Positions 13,059 to 20,283 of a stretch of 64,000 nucleotides of DNA are shown here, piece by piece. Position 1 is the stretch's first letter. Every line of letters starts with the position of its first letter. This DNA is from Paraburkholderia bryophila (GTDB lineage: Bacteria; Pseudomonadota; Gammaproteobacteria; Burkholderiales; Burkholderiaceae). The position numbers were made by a program, and so were the translations under genes. Under the pieces are notes generated by a model. That model did no database searches. It saw nothing but the letters and a program-made list of their open reading frames with translations, and was not told where the DNA came from. The stretch spans positions 186,001-250,000 of the forward strand of contig NZ_QLTK01000004.1 in assembly GCF_003269035.1 (NCBI RefSeq), read 5' to 3'.

Positions 13059-13619
13059 ATGACCGAAACCATATTTGCTGACCCAGCTGAGTCCCTACCG
13101 GGCCACTTGTGCCCACTATTCGTCATGGCAGCGTGGGTATACGGGCGAGATCCCAGTCAAGAGACTTTCTTGGCCGGTTTTGCGAGGCTCACGAATGCCC
13201 TTATCAATGCCGGCTCAAATGGTGCGTTAGCCGTCTATCATCCGACCACCCTTCTTCCCTACGACGTGCACAACAGCGGCGTGACGGACGAGGACGACCC
13301 GATTACCGCAGATTGGGTGGCCTCAATAAGCGACGTTCTTAGATGGTTTAACGAAAACGGGATTGAAGCCGCCCGATGGATGCTAGAGGCGACGAACGCT
13401 TCACTGCAAAGCGATGAGCGTGGCAGCGCTAACCGCGAAACGGCGATGCATCAGGCGCTAGAAAGAAATGGTGGCAACAAGACCAAAACTGCCGCCGAAT
13501 TCGGAATTACTCGCCAACGGCTGTCGCAAATCATCGGCAAGCGTGAACGCAGTGACGACCGCAAGGTCATTGCGCTGACGCCGCAAGACCCTTTCGGGGT
13601 GACTCGCAAACGGGGATAG
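13059..13619 (+). CDS. Protein with C-terminal Fis-type helix-turn-helix
   Basis: 186 residues, not recognised as a named family. Residues 1-130 are acidic to neutral with no clear motif (it opens MTETIFADPAESLPGH). Residues 131-160 form a Fis-like helix-turn-helix: HQALERNGGNKTKTAAEFGITRQRLSQIIG, where the pattern N-G-N-K-T-K-T-A-A-E-x-G-I-x-x-x-x-L matches the HTH_8 class. A basic tail follows. As the first gene after the integrase it is a good candidate for an element-encoded DNA-binding regulator. It has its own 93-bp gap upstream with GTGAGGGCGC before the ATG as a weak ribosome-binding site. Confidence 0.7.
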   Translation: MTETIFADPAESLPGHLCPLFVMAAWVYGRDPSQETFLAGFARLTNALINAGSNGALAVYHPTTLLPYDVHNSGVTDEDDPITADWVASISDVLRWFNENGIEAARWMLEATNASLQSDERGSANRETAMHQALERNGGNKTKTAAEFGITRQRLSQIIGKRERSDDRKVIALTPQDPFGVTRKRG

Positions 13620-13707
13620 TTAGCGAGTTTCAAATTTTGCTGGGCGCAAGACCTCCTTGCGCCCGTTCAATGCACTCCGTCACAACGACGCACAAGGAGT
13701 GCAAGGC

Positions 13708-13941
13708 ATGGCAACCTTAAACCCAGCATCCGCCGGCGCGGCCCTCCCTCTCGACGGACTGTCGCGCTGGGAGCAGATCAAGGTATTCGTCCCCTTCTGT
13801 AGAGAGACAGTGCGGCAGCGCGAGCTCGCTGGTCTTTTTCCAAAGCGGCAACAACTGACTAAGCGATGCGCCGTTTGGCAAAATCGCGAGATTCATCGCT
13901 GGCTTGCCGATCCGCTGAACTACCGCGCGGAGGGGACATGA
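13708..13941 (+). CDS. alpA: AlpA-like excisionase/activator
   Basis: 77 residues with a winged-helix MerR-like core: SRWEQIKVFVPFCRETVRQRELAGLFPKRQQLTKRCAVW, then NREIHRWLADPLNYR. The order 'helix, recognition helix with RET-R, wing with Arg/Lys, W at the end, then the [DE]-W-L helix' is that of AlpA proteins, which activate integrase or excision genes in P4-like elements. AAGGAG at 13694-13699 precedes the ATG at 13708 with good spacing, which decides this start over an upstream in-frame ATG at 13657. It overlaps the next gene by ATGA. Identification rests on pattern and context. Confidence 0.68.
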   Translation: MATLNPASAGAALPLDGLSRWEQIKVFVPFCRETVRQRELAGLFPKRQQLTKRCAVWQNREIHRWLADPLNYRAEGT

Positions 13942-14201
13942 ACCGCTCAACTCAAGCGCCCTCCGCACCGGCCGCGGCGACGTTCCTCGACATCCGCAAG
14001 AGCGACAGCGAACGACTTCGCATCACGGTCAGCGAGTACCGCGGCCGCACGTTTATTGACCTGCGCGTCTGGTATTCGGTCGACTCCGGTGAATTCAAGC
14101 CCGGGCGCGCAGGCGTATCGCTGCGGCCCTATCAGATCGCAGAAGTCACGCAAGGTCTGCTGTTGGCTTCGCGGGCGATTGATCCCCGGGGGGCGAACTG
14201 A
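13938..14201 (+). CDS. Transcriptional coactivator PC4/p15-like protein
   Basis: 87 residues; the core DIRKSDSERLRITVSEYRG, FIDLRVWY, FKPGRAGVSLRPYQIAEVTQGL follows the PC4 (p15) single-strand-binding fold: beta strands carrying E/R-I-x-V, the invariant D-R-W, and the final 'KPGKKGISL-x-x-x-Q' helix. Small PC4-like proteins occur on bacterial phages and islands and are thought to bind ssDNA or RNA. Translationally coupled to the AlpA-like gene through ATGA at 13938-13941, with AGGGG at 13931-13935 as ribosome-binding site. It may assist replication or regulation of the element; that role is inference. Confidence 0.72.
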   Translation: MNRSTQAPSAPAAATFLDIRKSDSERLRITVSEYRGRTFIDLRVWYSVDSGEFKPGRAGVSLRPYQIAEVTQGLLLASRAIDPRGAN

Positions 14202-14222
14202 TGCTGCCCTCGAAAAAGACCT

Positions 14223-14251
14223 TGCAAGCCGTAAACCCCGGCGCGTATACT
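14223..14251 (+). promoter_or_regulatory. Sigma-70 promoter of the C4 immunity transcript
   Basis: TTGCAA (14223-14228) and TATACT (14246-14251) are spaced by exactly 17 bp. Transcription would start near 14258, just ahead of the first target hairpin. The site lies at the very end and downstream of the PC4-like gene, which matches the position of the PLE promoter in P4-type immunity regions. Confidence 0.7.
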
Positions 14252-14277
14252 TTTTACGTGGCTGAAACAACAGCCTC

Positions 14278-14304
14278 CGGGTTTGGCGACCCGAACCTCG
14301 TAAG
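14278..14304 (+). promoter_or_regulatory. Upstream C4 target: hairpin with TTGGCG loop plus CGTAAG box (seqA-like)
   Basis: CGGGT (14278-14282) and ACCCG (14289-14293) enclose the hexaloop TTGGCG. Six bases on lies CGTAAG (14299-14304). Both are complementary to the C4 RNA (CGCCAA at 14418-14423 and CTTACG at 14403-14408). The arrangement repeats at 14445-14484. Confidence 0.7.
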
Positions 14305-14336
14305 CGCACAGCCGCGCATAGCGGCTTTTTTGTGCG
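14305..14336 (+). terminator. Terminator inside the immunity leader
   Basis: GCCGC (14311-14315) pairs with GCGGC (14321-14325) across GCATA, followed by TTTTTT; outer bases CGCACA and TGTGCG can extend the stem. It lies between the upstream target hairpin and the C4 RNA, so pairing upstream could decide read-through, as at the P4 immunity terminators. Confidence 0.7.
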
Positions 14337-14356
14337 TATCGCCTTTGCGCGCCTCT

Positions 14357-14427
14357 TTCAATGGGCGGGCCTGGGTGGGGAGACCTTCGGGTCTGCCGGG
14401 TGCTTACGTGACCGGTTCGCCAACCTC
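14357..14427 (+). ncRNA. C4-type antisense RNA (phage P1 c4 / P4 CI-like)
   Basis: The sequence has the C4 antisense RNA layout. A G-rich 5' arm (GGGCGGGCCTGGGTGGGG) is followed by a tetraloop hairpin AGACC-TTCG-GGTCT (14381-14394). Then CCGG...CCGG encloses a loop with CTTACGTGA, and the unit closes with TTCGCCAACCT. In P1 and P4 such RNAs are processed from the operon's own leader and pair with targets flanking them to stop expression of downstream lytic or replication genes. Here both targets are present, 14278-14304 upstream and 14445-14484 downstream. Boundaries are approximate; a covariance search against the Rfam C4 family would settle them. Confidence 0.82.
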
Positions 14428-14444
14428 GCCTTGTGCCCGCTCAC

Positions 14445-14487
14445 CCCATTTGGCGATGGGCAGCGGGAAAACCGCTCACGTAAGAGG
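14445..14487 (+). promoter_or_regulatory. Downstream C4 target overlapping a ribosome-binding site (seqC-like)
   Basis: CCCAT-TTGGCG-ATGGG (14445-14460) shows the same hexaloop as the upstream hairpin. TCACGTAAG (14476-14484) is perfectly complementary to CTTACGTGA of the C4 RNA (14403-14411) and runs into AGAGG (14483-14487), the ribosome-binding site of the gene at 14495. Pairing would mask that site. Confidence 0.72.
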
Positions 14488-14494
14488 TCGCATC

Positions 14495-14782
14495 ATGCGT
14501 CATATCCCCGCTCGTCCTGAGCAAACGTCTCTCCCGAATACCCTCACCGAACGTTTCCCGCTGTTCGCATTTGCTGGCCGCAACGCTGCCGAGCTCTGGC
14601 TTATTGGCGCACCGCTGAGCATGGCCGACTTCCGCGATCTGCGCTTTCGCAATCTGGTTGCTGGCGATAACTCGTTCGCCGGCGACGCCGCACGCCGCGA
14701 AGCGTTCAACGACGCATTTGCTCGCCAGATCGCGGTGTCGATCGCCCGTCAATCCCGTTCGGAGGTCGCTCGCCATGGCTAA
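14495..14782 (+). CDS. First gene under C4 control, unknown function
   Basis: 95 residues, beginning MRHIPARPEQTSLPN, with FPLFAFAGRNAAELWLIGAPLSMADFRDLRFRNL in the middle. No family was recognised. The start is fixed by AGAGG at 14483-14487, eight bases before the ATG. The frame is open 294 bases further upstream, through the C4 RNA, but that extension is structured RNA rather than protein. It overlaps the following gene by 8 bp. By position it corresponds to the small kil/icd-like or regulatory gene that C4 or CI RNAs silence in P1 and P4; no sequence evidence shows that it inhibits cell division. Confidence 0.62.
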   Translation: MRHIPARPEQTSLPNTLTERFPLFAFAGRNAAELWLIGAPLSMADFRDLRFRNLVAGDNSFAGDAARREAFNDAFARQIAVSIARQSRSEVARHG

Positions 14783-15134
14783 CGCGACAAACTTCCTCGA
14801 ACAGAGCTTCAGTCCGTTCATCGACCGCGTGCACGAAGCCGCCGAGCACGGCAACCTGAATGCGACGCCCCTTCTCGGCGCCCTGAACCGCGCACAAGCT
14901 ATCGCCCGCGGCGTCGCGCAAATCGCGAAGATGCAGATTACCAACGAGGTACAGGCGGACGCCTTTAGCGATCGTGAGGTAGGCGAGGTCATCGAGCCAC
15001 CCATGAGTCCTTACGCAGTTTCTGTGCTGATGGCTCTTGCTGCAGCCGCTTGCGATCTGCTGGTCGATGACATCGATCGGGCCGCGCGCCAAGCGAACCA
15101 GTACGGCATTTTGGAGAGCAGCAATGGCAAATGA
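14775..15134 (+). CDS. Hypothetical protein of the replication operon
   Basis: 119 residues (MANATNFLEQSFSPFIDRVHEAAEHGN...). Mostly alpha-helical in character, with Ala-rich stretches and an acidic middle (QADAFSDREVGEVIEPP). GGAGGT at 14761-14766 precedes the ATG by eight bases and decides the start. It overlaps its neighbours by 8 and 11 bp, so it is translationally coupled within the operon that leads to the primase-helicase. No domain was recognised; small helical proteins in this position are common in P4-like elements. Confidence 0.65.
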   Translation: MANATNFLEQSFSPFIDRVHEAAEHGNLNATPLLGALNRAQAIARGVAQIAKMQITNEVQADAFSDREVGEVIEPPMSPYAVSVLMALAAAACDLLVDDIDRAARQANQYGILESSNGK

Positions 15135-15456
15135 AACTACTGCGCCGACCATGTCGCTCGACGTCAAAGAGATCGTGAGTCAAATCGACATGGCCGCAGG
15201 CCTGTTTGCCTCCGCGGCTCAATCATTCGCGGATCTTTGCGCGGTTTTCGAAGCGATCAGAGCAGCGGCGCCCGCCGGCTCCTTGACCGCGCGGCTCGCC
15301 CAACTCGGCATCAACAATTGTGAAACGGGTGATTCCGATTTCACCGAGTACAGCACCGATTTCAGCGCCTACACCGAGAGCTGCTCCGCTGCACTGCCCA
15401 ATCATTCATTTCGGCGTTTGCATAGCGCTGAGGACTCCTTACAGGGAGGCGCATGA
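15124..15456 (+). CDS. Hypothetical protein, directly before the primase-helicase
   Basis: 110 residues. The N-terminal half is helical (VKEIVSQIDMAAGLFASAAQSFADLCAVFEAIRAAAP) and the C-terminal half is Ser/Thr/Asp-rich with an aromatic run (DFTEYSTDFSAYTES). The ATG at 15124 lies within the end of the preceding gene, behind GGAGAGCA. It overlaps the primase-helicase gene through ATGA at 15453-15456. Function unknown; the tight coupling suggests it is made in step with the replication protein. Confidence 0.62.
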   Translation: MANETTAPTMSLDVKEIVSQIDMAAGLFASAAQSFADLCAVFEAIRAAAPAGSLTARLAQLGINNCETGDSDFTEYSTDFSAYTESCSAALPNHSFRRLHSAEDSLQGGA

Positions 15457-17672
15457 GCGCGTATGTTGAAGAAGATCGCATTCGTGCGGCATTGAGCCAC
15501 GTCCCCGCCGATGCCCGAGACACCTGGGTGCAGATGGGAATGGCTGTCAAGGCTGAACTCGGCGACGGCGGCTTTGACCTTTGGGATGAATGGTCGAAGA
15601 CCGGCGGGACCTATAGCGAAGCAGACGCGAAAGCTGTCTGGCGGTCGTTCAAGGCCGGCGGCATCACCATTGCCACACTGTTCAAAGAAGCCATTACCCA
15701 CGGCTACACTGAGAACGAACCGCTCAAGCCAATCGATCCCGTCGAGAGGACGCGGCGGCGGGATGCGCGCGAGCAGGAAGCGAAAGCAGCCGCAGAGCAG
15801 CATGAACGCACCCAGGCCGAAGCCGCAGATAAGGCGCGGGATCTGTGGGACAAGGCTGGACAGGTCCGCGCCGACCATGCCTATATCCGCTCGAAGAAGA
15901 TCAAACCGTACGGGGCGAAGCAACTGCGTGAGCAGATTGTCGTCAGGATTCAGGACGTCGACGGTGCCCACCATTCGGCCCAGTACATTCAGGCGGACGG
16001 GAGCAAGACATTCCAGACTGGCGGCCGCATCAGCGGTTGCTTTGCGGCGGTGACGGCTGGCGTGAAGCCGAACGCCAGCACTCCATTACTGATCGCCGAA
16101 GGTTTCGCGACGGCTTGCAGCCTCCACGAGGCGACTGGTTTCCCGGTGGCCGCAGCGATGAACGCTGGCAACCTGCTGAACGTCGCAAAGGCATGGCGGG
16201 CAAAGTATCCGCAGATCCGCATCGTGATCTGCGCTGACGACGACACGGAAACCGCTGGCAATCCGGGGATGACGAAAGCGTTGGAAGCTGCGCGCGCTGT
16301 CGGTGCCTCGCTCGCGGTCCCGGACTTCGGCCCCGATCGGCCTGACCGGTCGAGCGACTTTAACGACCTCCACGCCCTCGGCGGTCTAGACGCGCTGCGT
16401 CGCTGCATCGATGCCGCTACTGTACCTGCCGGATTGGCTAAGCCGCTGGCCAAGGTCCGCCCAACCGCTTTACTCACCCGCGCGAGCGACATCGTTCCAG
16501 AGCCTATCCGCTGGTTGTGGCCGGACTGGCTACCTGAAGGGAAATTGACGCTGCTGGCGGGCTCGCCGGGCACCGGCAAGACCACGCTGGCGCTCGCCCT
16601 GTCCGCAACTGTGTCGCGAGGGGGCAAGTGGCCTGACGGGACCGTGTGCAATCGTGCCGGCGATGTGCTCATTTGGAGCGGCGAAGACAACCCTGCCGAT
16701 ACGATCGCACCGCGGTTGATGGCGGCCGGCGCCGACATGCATCGAATTCACATCGTCACCGGTCGCACTGATGAAAACGGCGAGATCCAGCCTTTCGATC
16801 CGTCCTGCGATATTCCGTTGCTCGGCGAGCGTCTAGCCGAAATGGGGGGCGCCGCGATGCTCATCGTCGATCCGATCGTATCTGCAGTGTCTGGCGACGC
16901 TCACCGCGTCAATGACGTGCGCCGTAACCTACAGGCTCTGGTCGACATGGCGGCGGGTTATCGATGTGCCGTGCTCGGCATCAGCCACTTCGCCAAGGGT
17001 ACGAAGGGCAGCTCACCGGCTGAGCGCGTAATCGGCTCCCAGGCTTTTGTCGCGCTCGCCCGCATGGTGTTGGTGGCGGGCAAAGACGAAGCAGCCGAGC
17101 GGCGCATTCTCGCTCGTGCCAAGTCCAACATTGCGCCGGACGACGGCGGTGTCAGCTACACGCTCGAAATGGCCGATGCCGGCGGCATCCAGGCGAGCCG
17201 GGTCGTGTGGGGCGAGATGATCGACGGCAGCGCTCGCGAGATTCTCGGCGACGTGGAGCAACAAGATGACGAAGCCAAGTCTGAACGAGTAGCGGCCGCC
17301 GAGTTCCTGGAAAGCCTGCTTTCCGATGGCCCGCTGTCCTCTAAGCAGATCCGTAAGGATGCAGACGAAGCGGGATATGCGTGGCGGACGATGCATCGTG
17401 CCGCAGACACATTGGGGGTAGAGAAGCGAAAAATCGGCATGAAAGAAGGTTGGCAATGGGCGCTTCCGAAGATGCCAAGTTCCGAATGTGCCACCGAAGT
17501 TGCCACTCTCTATACGTTGGCACCTTCGGGGAGTCGTGGCACCTTCCGCAACCACGCGGGTTTGCGGGCGGTCGATTTCGGTTCTCGCGCCGAAGATGCC
17601 AACACGGACGGAGTGACATCTTCGGGGATTTCTTCGGAATCTGAGGCTGGCGAGACGGAGGATGGCATATGA
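15453..17672 (+). CDS. Replicative primase-helicase (PriCT-2, Toprim, AAA/RepA)
   Basis: A 739-residue multidomain replication protein. Residues 5-85 are a PriCT-2 domain (VPADARDTWVQMGMAVKAEL, GFDLWDEWSKTGGTY, W-x-S-F). Residues about 195-310 form a Toprim primase core (LLIAEGFATACSLHEATG near 211, the metal-binding ADDDTE near 258, and SSDFNDL). Residues about 345-560 are a RecA-like helicase: Walker A LAGSPGTGKTT near 370, WSGEDN, Walker B MLIVDPIV near 469, and the GISHFAKGT sensor. The tail contains a winged-helix-like stretch (LSSKQIRKDADEAGYAW). It would drive autonomous replication of the element, like P4 alpha or satellite Rep. It is coupled to both neighbours by ATGA overlaps. Confidence 0.9.
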   Translation: MSAYVEEDRIRAALSHVPADARDTWVQMGMAVKAELGDGGFDLWDEWSKTGGTYSEADAKAVWRSFKAGGITIATLFKEAITHGYTENEPLKPIDPVERTRRRDAREQEAKAAAEQHERTQAEAADKARDLWDKAGQVRADHAYIRSKKIKPYGAKQLREQIVVRIQDVDGAHHSAQYIQADGSKTFQTGGRISGCFAAVTAGVKPNASTPLLIAEGFATACSLHEATGFPVAAAMNAGNLLNVAKAWRAKYPQIRIVICADDDTETAGNPGMTKALEAARAVGASLAVPDFGPDRPDRSSDFNDLHALGGLDALRRCIDAATVPAGLAKPLAKVRPTALLTRASDIVPEPIRWLWPDWLPEGKLTLLAGSPGTGKTTLALALSATVSRGGKWPDGTVCNRAGDVLIWSGEDNPADTIAPRLMAAGADMHRIHIVTGRTDENGEIQPFDPSCDIPLLGERLAEMGGAAMLIVDPIVSAVSGDAHRVNDVRRNLQALVDMAAGYRCAVLGISHFAKGTKGSSPAERVIGSQAFVALARMVLVAGKDEAAERRILARAKSNIAPDDGGVSYTLEMADAGGIQASRVVWGEMIDGSAREILGDVEQQDDEAKSERVAAAEFLESLLSDGPLSSKQIRKDADEAGYAWRTMHRAADTLGVEKRKIGMKEGWQWALPKMPSSECATEVATLYTLAPSGSRGTFRNHAGLRAVDFGSRAEDANTDGVTSSGISSESEAGETEDGI

Positions 17673-18154
17673 GCATTGTCCACATTTTGAGCAAGGCGCA
17701 ATCGCTTGGTGTACGCCTTTGGCTCGCCGGTGACATTGTCAAGATGCGCGGCGCAGCGGACGCGATCGCTGCCATCAAGCCTGACATCGCGGCGCACAAG
17801 TCGGAGGTCCTGACCTATTTGCGCGCGGCATCAAATGACCTCACCCCCGTGCCGGCCGACTGCGCGGGCGCGCTGCGTCATCTTGACGGTGGATTGTATT
17901 TGCCCTGGGGGCCATACGTCGATCAGGCGCAACTGAGGGCGATGCAGCGCGAGTTATTCGAGGTGGTCGACGAACTGGCGAAGCTGGAAGGCTGGAAAAA
18001 AGACAACTACGATCACACGATGATGTGCATCGAACGCCAACCCGCGTCAACGCTCCGGCCGGATCTAGCCTATTTTCAATCCCGGCTGGCGGCTGCGCGC
18101 GCCGACCAAGCGGCGCGCGATGCTCTGGCTAAGCGGTCTTGGAAATTCGAGTGA
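17669..18154 (+). CDS. TubC-N-like domain protein, last gene of the replication operon
   Basis: 161 residues. The first 50 (SIVHILSKAQSLGVRLWLAGDIVKMRGA..., then an Ala/Ile/Lys-rich helix ending EVLTYLR) match the TubC N-terminal docking-domain fold often attached to mobile-element replication proteins. The rest is helical with several Trp and Asp residues (GLYLPWGPY, EGWKKDNYDHTMMCIERQ). The ATG overlaps the stop of the primase-helicase gene (17669-17672), so it is probably made with it and may bind it. The docking role is inference; the fold assignment is from pattern only. Confidence 0.6.
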   Translation: MSIVHILSKAQSLGVRLWLAGDIVKMRGAADAIAAIKPDIAAHKSEVLTYLRAASNDLTPVPADCAGALRHLDGGLYLPWGPYVDQAQLRAMQRELFEVVDELAKLEGWKKDNYDHTMMCIERQPASTLRPDLAYFQSRLAAARADQAARDALAKRSWKFE

Positions 18155-18192
18155 TGGATGTCCAACGCCGTCCGGCGTCACAGCGCGTTACT

Positions 18193-18489
18193 TTATTGCT
18201 TCTCAAGGCTGGCAAACCCAGCGACATTTCTCTCCGGGTTTTTCGCTGCGAGATTATGACCGTTATCTGTGATCCGCCAACGGTCAGTAGCGCCCGTAGT
18301 GGCAGACGTCATTTCAGCAACACAACCTCTATCCAGTAGAAGTCTCATGTGATGCTCAACCACGCCAGCGTCTATTTTTAACCCCGTTTCTTCAAGCAGA
18401 TCAACGACTTTGCTTTTTAGCACTGTCGAGTACGGCAGTTCCTCAAGTAGGTCGAGGATTTGATACATCAATTTTTCGTCGCGCTTCAT
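18193..18489 (-). CDS. DUF2513-like protein
   Basis: 98 residues starting MKRDEKLMYQILDLLEELPYS, the typical opening of DUF2513 proteins (MKRDxxLxxxILxxLE). A helical core with VVEHHMRLLLDRGCVAEM and the ending RWRITDNGHNLAA resembles a winged helix in which the strand 'R-x-T-x-x-G' closes the wing. DUF2513 genes occur on phages and islands and may be regulators. It is the only minus-strand gene in this half of the element and converges on the replication operon. The usual C-terminal D-x-I-R helix is replaced by a short unrelated tail. Confidence 0.68.
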   Translation of the reverse strand: MKRDEKLMYQILDLLEELPYSTVLKSKVVDLLEETGLKIDAGVVEHHMRLLLDRGCVAEMTSATTGATDRWRITDNGHNLAAKNPERNVAGFASLEKQ

Positions 18490-18574
18490 TGGACTCTCTA
18501 CTGGTTATCGGTGCAGGCAGACTACCGTAAACAGGGAACTTTTATCGAAACCAAAGGTAAGTTCGAATCTAATC

Positions 18575-19144
18575 ATGATTTTTATTCACGAAGCATCAGA
18601 CAAAGAGATACTGGCTGGCTGGGCCTATTTCAGCGAGTGGCGCGATAGCGGCAACTTTCTACTTCTGCTCGACGCGCTTGACCGTCTCAATCACGCCGAG
18701 AGAGCGTGGATTGCGGCGCGGGGGCGCCGCCCCCCGATTCGTCGCGAATGGCAGGTTTTGAGGCGATGCGTAATGCGCGGCATGGCGCGGCTTCGCCGGC
18801 CGCTCCTTGATGCCAATACGCCAGCGAAGACCGAGCGCGCGATCTACGGCGGCGGCAAACGCGCCACGCTTGCACGCACCGACCAACTGAACGATCGCGC
18901 TGTCACGATAGCGATGCTGGGATCAGGATCGAAAAGGGTCGACTACGACAAGGCTCTCGCCACTCTGGCGGAATGGGGCATATTTCGCCAGAAGGGATAC
19001 CTGATGAAGCGGGCGTCTGAACTTGGACTCACCCAGCGCAGGCGCCCGCGGCCCAGGCGCAACCTGCCCGCATGGCCGAAACCTTCGGGGCGAATAGAGC
19101 AAGTGGAACCCGGGCGCTTACGGCATTCGGGCGGCGCATATTGA
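18575..19144 (+). CDS. Basic hypothetical protein
   Basis: 189 residues, very rich in Arg (about 14%), with the pattern of a helical nucleic-acid-binding protein: ALDRLNHAERAWIAARGRRPPIRREWQVLRRC and RPRPRRNLPAW near the C-terminus. It begins MIFIHEASDKEILAGWAYFSEW. No family was recognised. It starts 85 bp from the divergent DUF2513-like gene, so the two may share a control region. The ribosome-binding site (AAGGTAAG, 15 bases before the ATG) is weak, which lowers confidence in the start. Confidence 0.55.
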   Translation: MIFIHEASDKEILAGWAYFSEWRDSGNFLLLLDALDRLNHAERAWIAARGRRPPIRREWQVLRRCVMRGMARLRRPLLDANTPAKTERAIYGGGKRATLARTDQLNDRAVTIAMLGSGSKRVDYDKALATLAEWGIFRQKGYLMKRASELGLTQRRRPRPRRNLPAWPKPSGRIEQVEPGRLRHSGGAY

Positions 19145-19230
19145 AACGCTCTTACGTCAAGTCCTTTCGGTGAGGTAACTCAGGGATTCTGTGAAAGTGT
19201 GGTCATCGCCAACCGCACGCAGAGAGCCTT

Positions 19231-19605
19231 ATGAGTTCGAGCCGCGCTCGCACACCAACTCCTTTTTCCGATTTGATCTCCGCGGGAAGCGCTGCGGGCA
19301 AATCGGAAACATCCCCTCGCGCATCTGATAAGCGTCATCAAGTTGATTGGACGCTGTCCGACGGTAAAAAGATCCGCGTCAGCGCGCCGATCGCGGAAAC
19401 GCCACGTACGACCACTGTCATGCGCACCATGCCTGATGGGACCACCTTTCCGATTACGGTCCCCATATCCGAGCAATCCGCCGCAATGTCACCCGCCCAA
19501 CACGTTCGCGCACTCGGCCAGCAAATCGACCTGAAGCGTAACGAGCTGGCGTCGCTCGAGAGCGAGCGTGGCAAGTGGCTCTCGGTAATCGAAAAAAGCG
19601 CATAA
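19231..19605 (+). CDS. Hypothetical phage-type protein
   Basis: 124 residues. An N-terminal Ser/Thr/Ala-rich unstructured part (1-40) is followed by a beta-rich section (VDWTLSDGKKIRVSAPIAETPRTTTVMRTMPDGTTFPITVPIS) and a C-terminal coiled-coil helix (VRALGQQIDLKRNELASLESERGKWLSVIEK). AGAGAG precedes the ATG. It looks like a small structural or chaperone-like phage protein, but no family was recognised. It lies 23 bp ahead of another small gene, possibly in one transcript. Confidence 0.55.
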   Translation: MSSSRARTPTPFSDLISAGSAAGKSETSPRASDKRHQVDWTLSDGKKIRVSAPIAETPRTTTVMRTMPDGTTFPITVPISEQSAAMSPAQHVRALGQQIDLKRNELASLESERGKWLSVIEKSA

Positions 19606-19628
19606 CCATCAACCCAGAAGGTGCAGAC

Positions 19629-19958
19629 ATGCCAAGAAATCTTCCGCAAGCGAACGATGTGAATCCCGCAGAAAAGCTCACCGCGATCGTTGCGCGCGGA
19701 CGTACCGTATTTGTTGGAACATCGATCACTAAGGCTTGGGACCATGCCCTCAATAAGGAGGTCGACGTGGTTAAACCCGCAGATCCGCGGGGCCCTGGCG
19801 AAACGGTCGAACTACCGGCAACCGAGGTTGAACGATTGATTCGGCTGGGCTTTCTTGTCAGCCCCGATGATGCCGCGGTCCCAGTTCAAGAGGGCGCCCC
19901 CAGCACGGTGAAGCTCCTGGATCGCTCCGAAGTCGGCTTCGCACAGAAGGCAATTTGA
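19629..19958 (+). CDS. Hypothetical phage-type protein
   Basis: 109 residues (MPRNLPQANDVNPAEKLTAIV...). A short RTVFVGTS strand, then a stretch of charged and Pro/Gly residues (KPADPRGPGETVELPATEVERLIRLGFLVSP). The last motif, 'VELPATEVERLIRLGFLV', looks like the E-x-x-x-L-x-x-x-G-x-x end of small head- or tail-completion proteins in which a helix is preceded by a 'G-x-x-V-x-L' strand. That is only a resemblance. It follows the previous gene closely and precedes a tail-protein fragment. Confidence 0.55.
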   Translation: MPRNLPQANDVNPAEKLTAIVARGRTVFVGTSITKAWDHALNKEVDVVKPADPRGPGETVELPATEVERLIRLGFLVSPDDAAVPVQEGAPSTVKLLDRSEVGFAQKAI

Positions 19959-20088
19959 GGGGCGAGCCGCAGCACCAGGTCGGCTAAACAACAGGTGCAA
20001 CTGCCGACGTAATGGAAACGCCGAAGCTGTTCAAGTCCTTCGGCTTCGGCGCGGCGGGCGGCAGTGTACAACGATAGGAAAAGCAGCA

Positions 20089-20283
20089 ATGGGAGCAATC
20101 CTGAATCGGCGCTTTCGCGCGCAACGGAGAACTCAACGCATGGAATTGGAAACTGAGCAACACGCACTCCCGCAGGGCGACATGTCGGCCAGTGGCGATC
20201 AGAGCAGCCTCCAAACGCGGCTGGCAGCCGGAACCCAACTGAACATGTGCGCGGTCGATTCAGCCAATGGTGGCGCGCTATGA
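20089..20283 (+). CDS. Small ORF coupled to the DNA-circularisation gene
   Basis: 64 codons, MGAILNRRFRAQRRTQRM..., basic at the start and Gln/Ser-rich later. Its stop overlaps the ATG of the gene at 20280 through ATGA, and GGAAAAG lies upstream of its own ATG. This could be the surviving end of a larger tail gene. No recognisable domain; coding status is uncertain. Confidence 0.35.
   Translation: MGAILNRRFRAQRRTQRMELETEQHALPQGDMSASGDQSSLQTRLAAGTQLNMCAVDSANGGAL

Noticed and set aside
14201..14494. N-terminal extension of the 14495 gene (Ash-like protein)
   Set aside because: The stretch is the C4 antisense RNA with its targets and a terminator; the protein reading is most likely a by-product.
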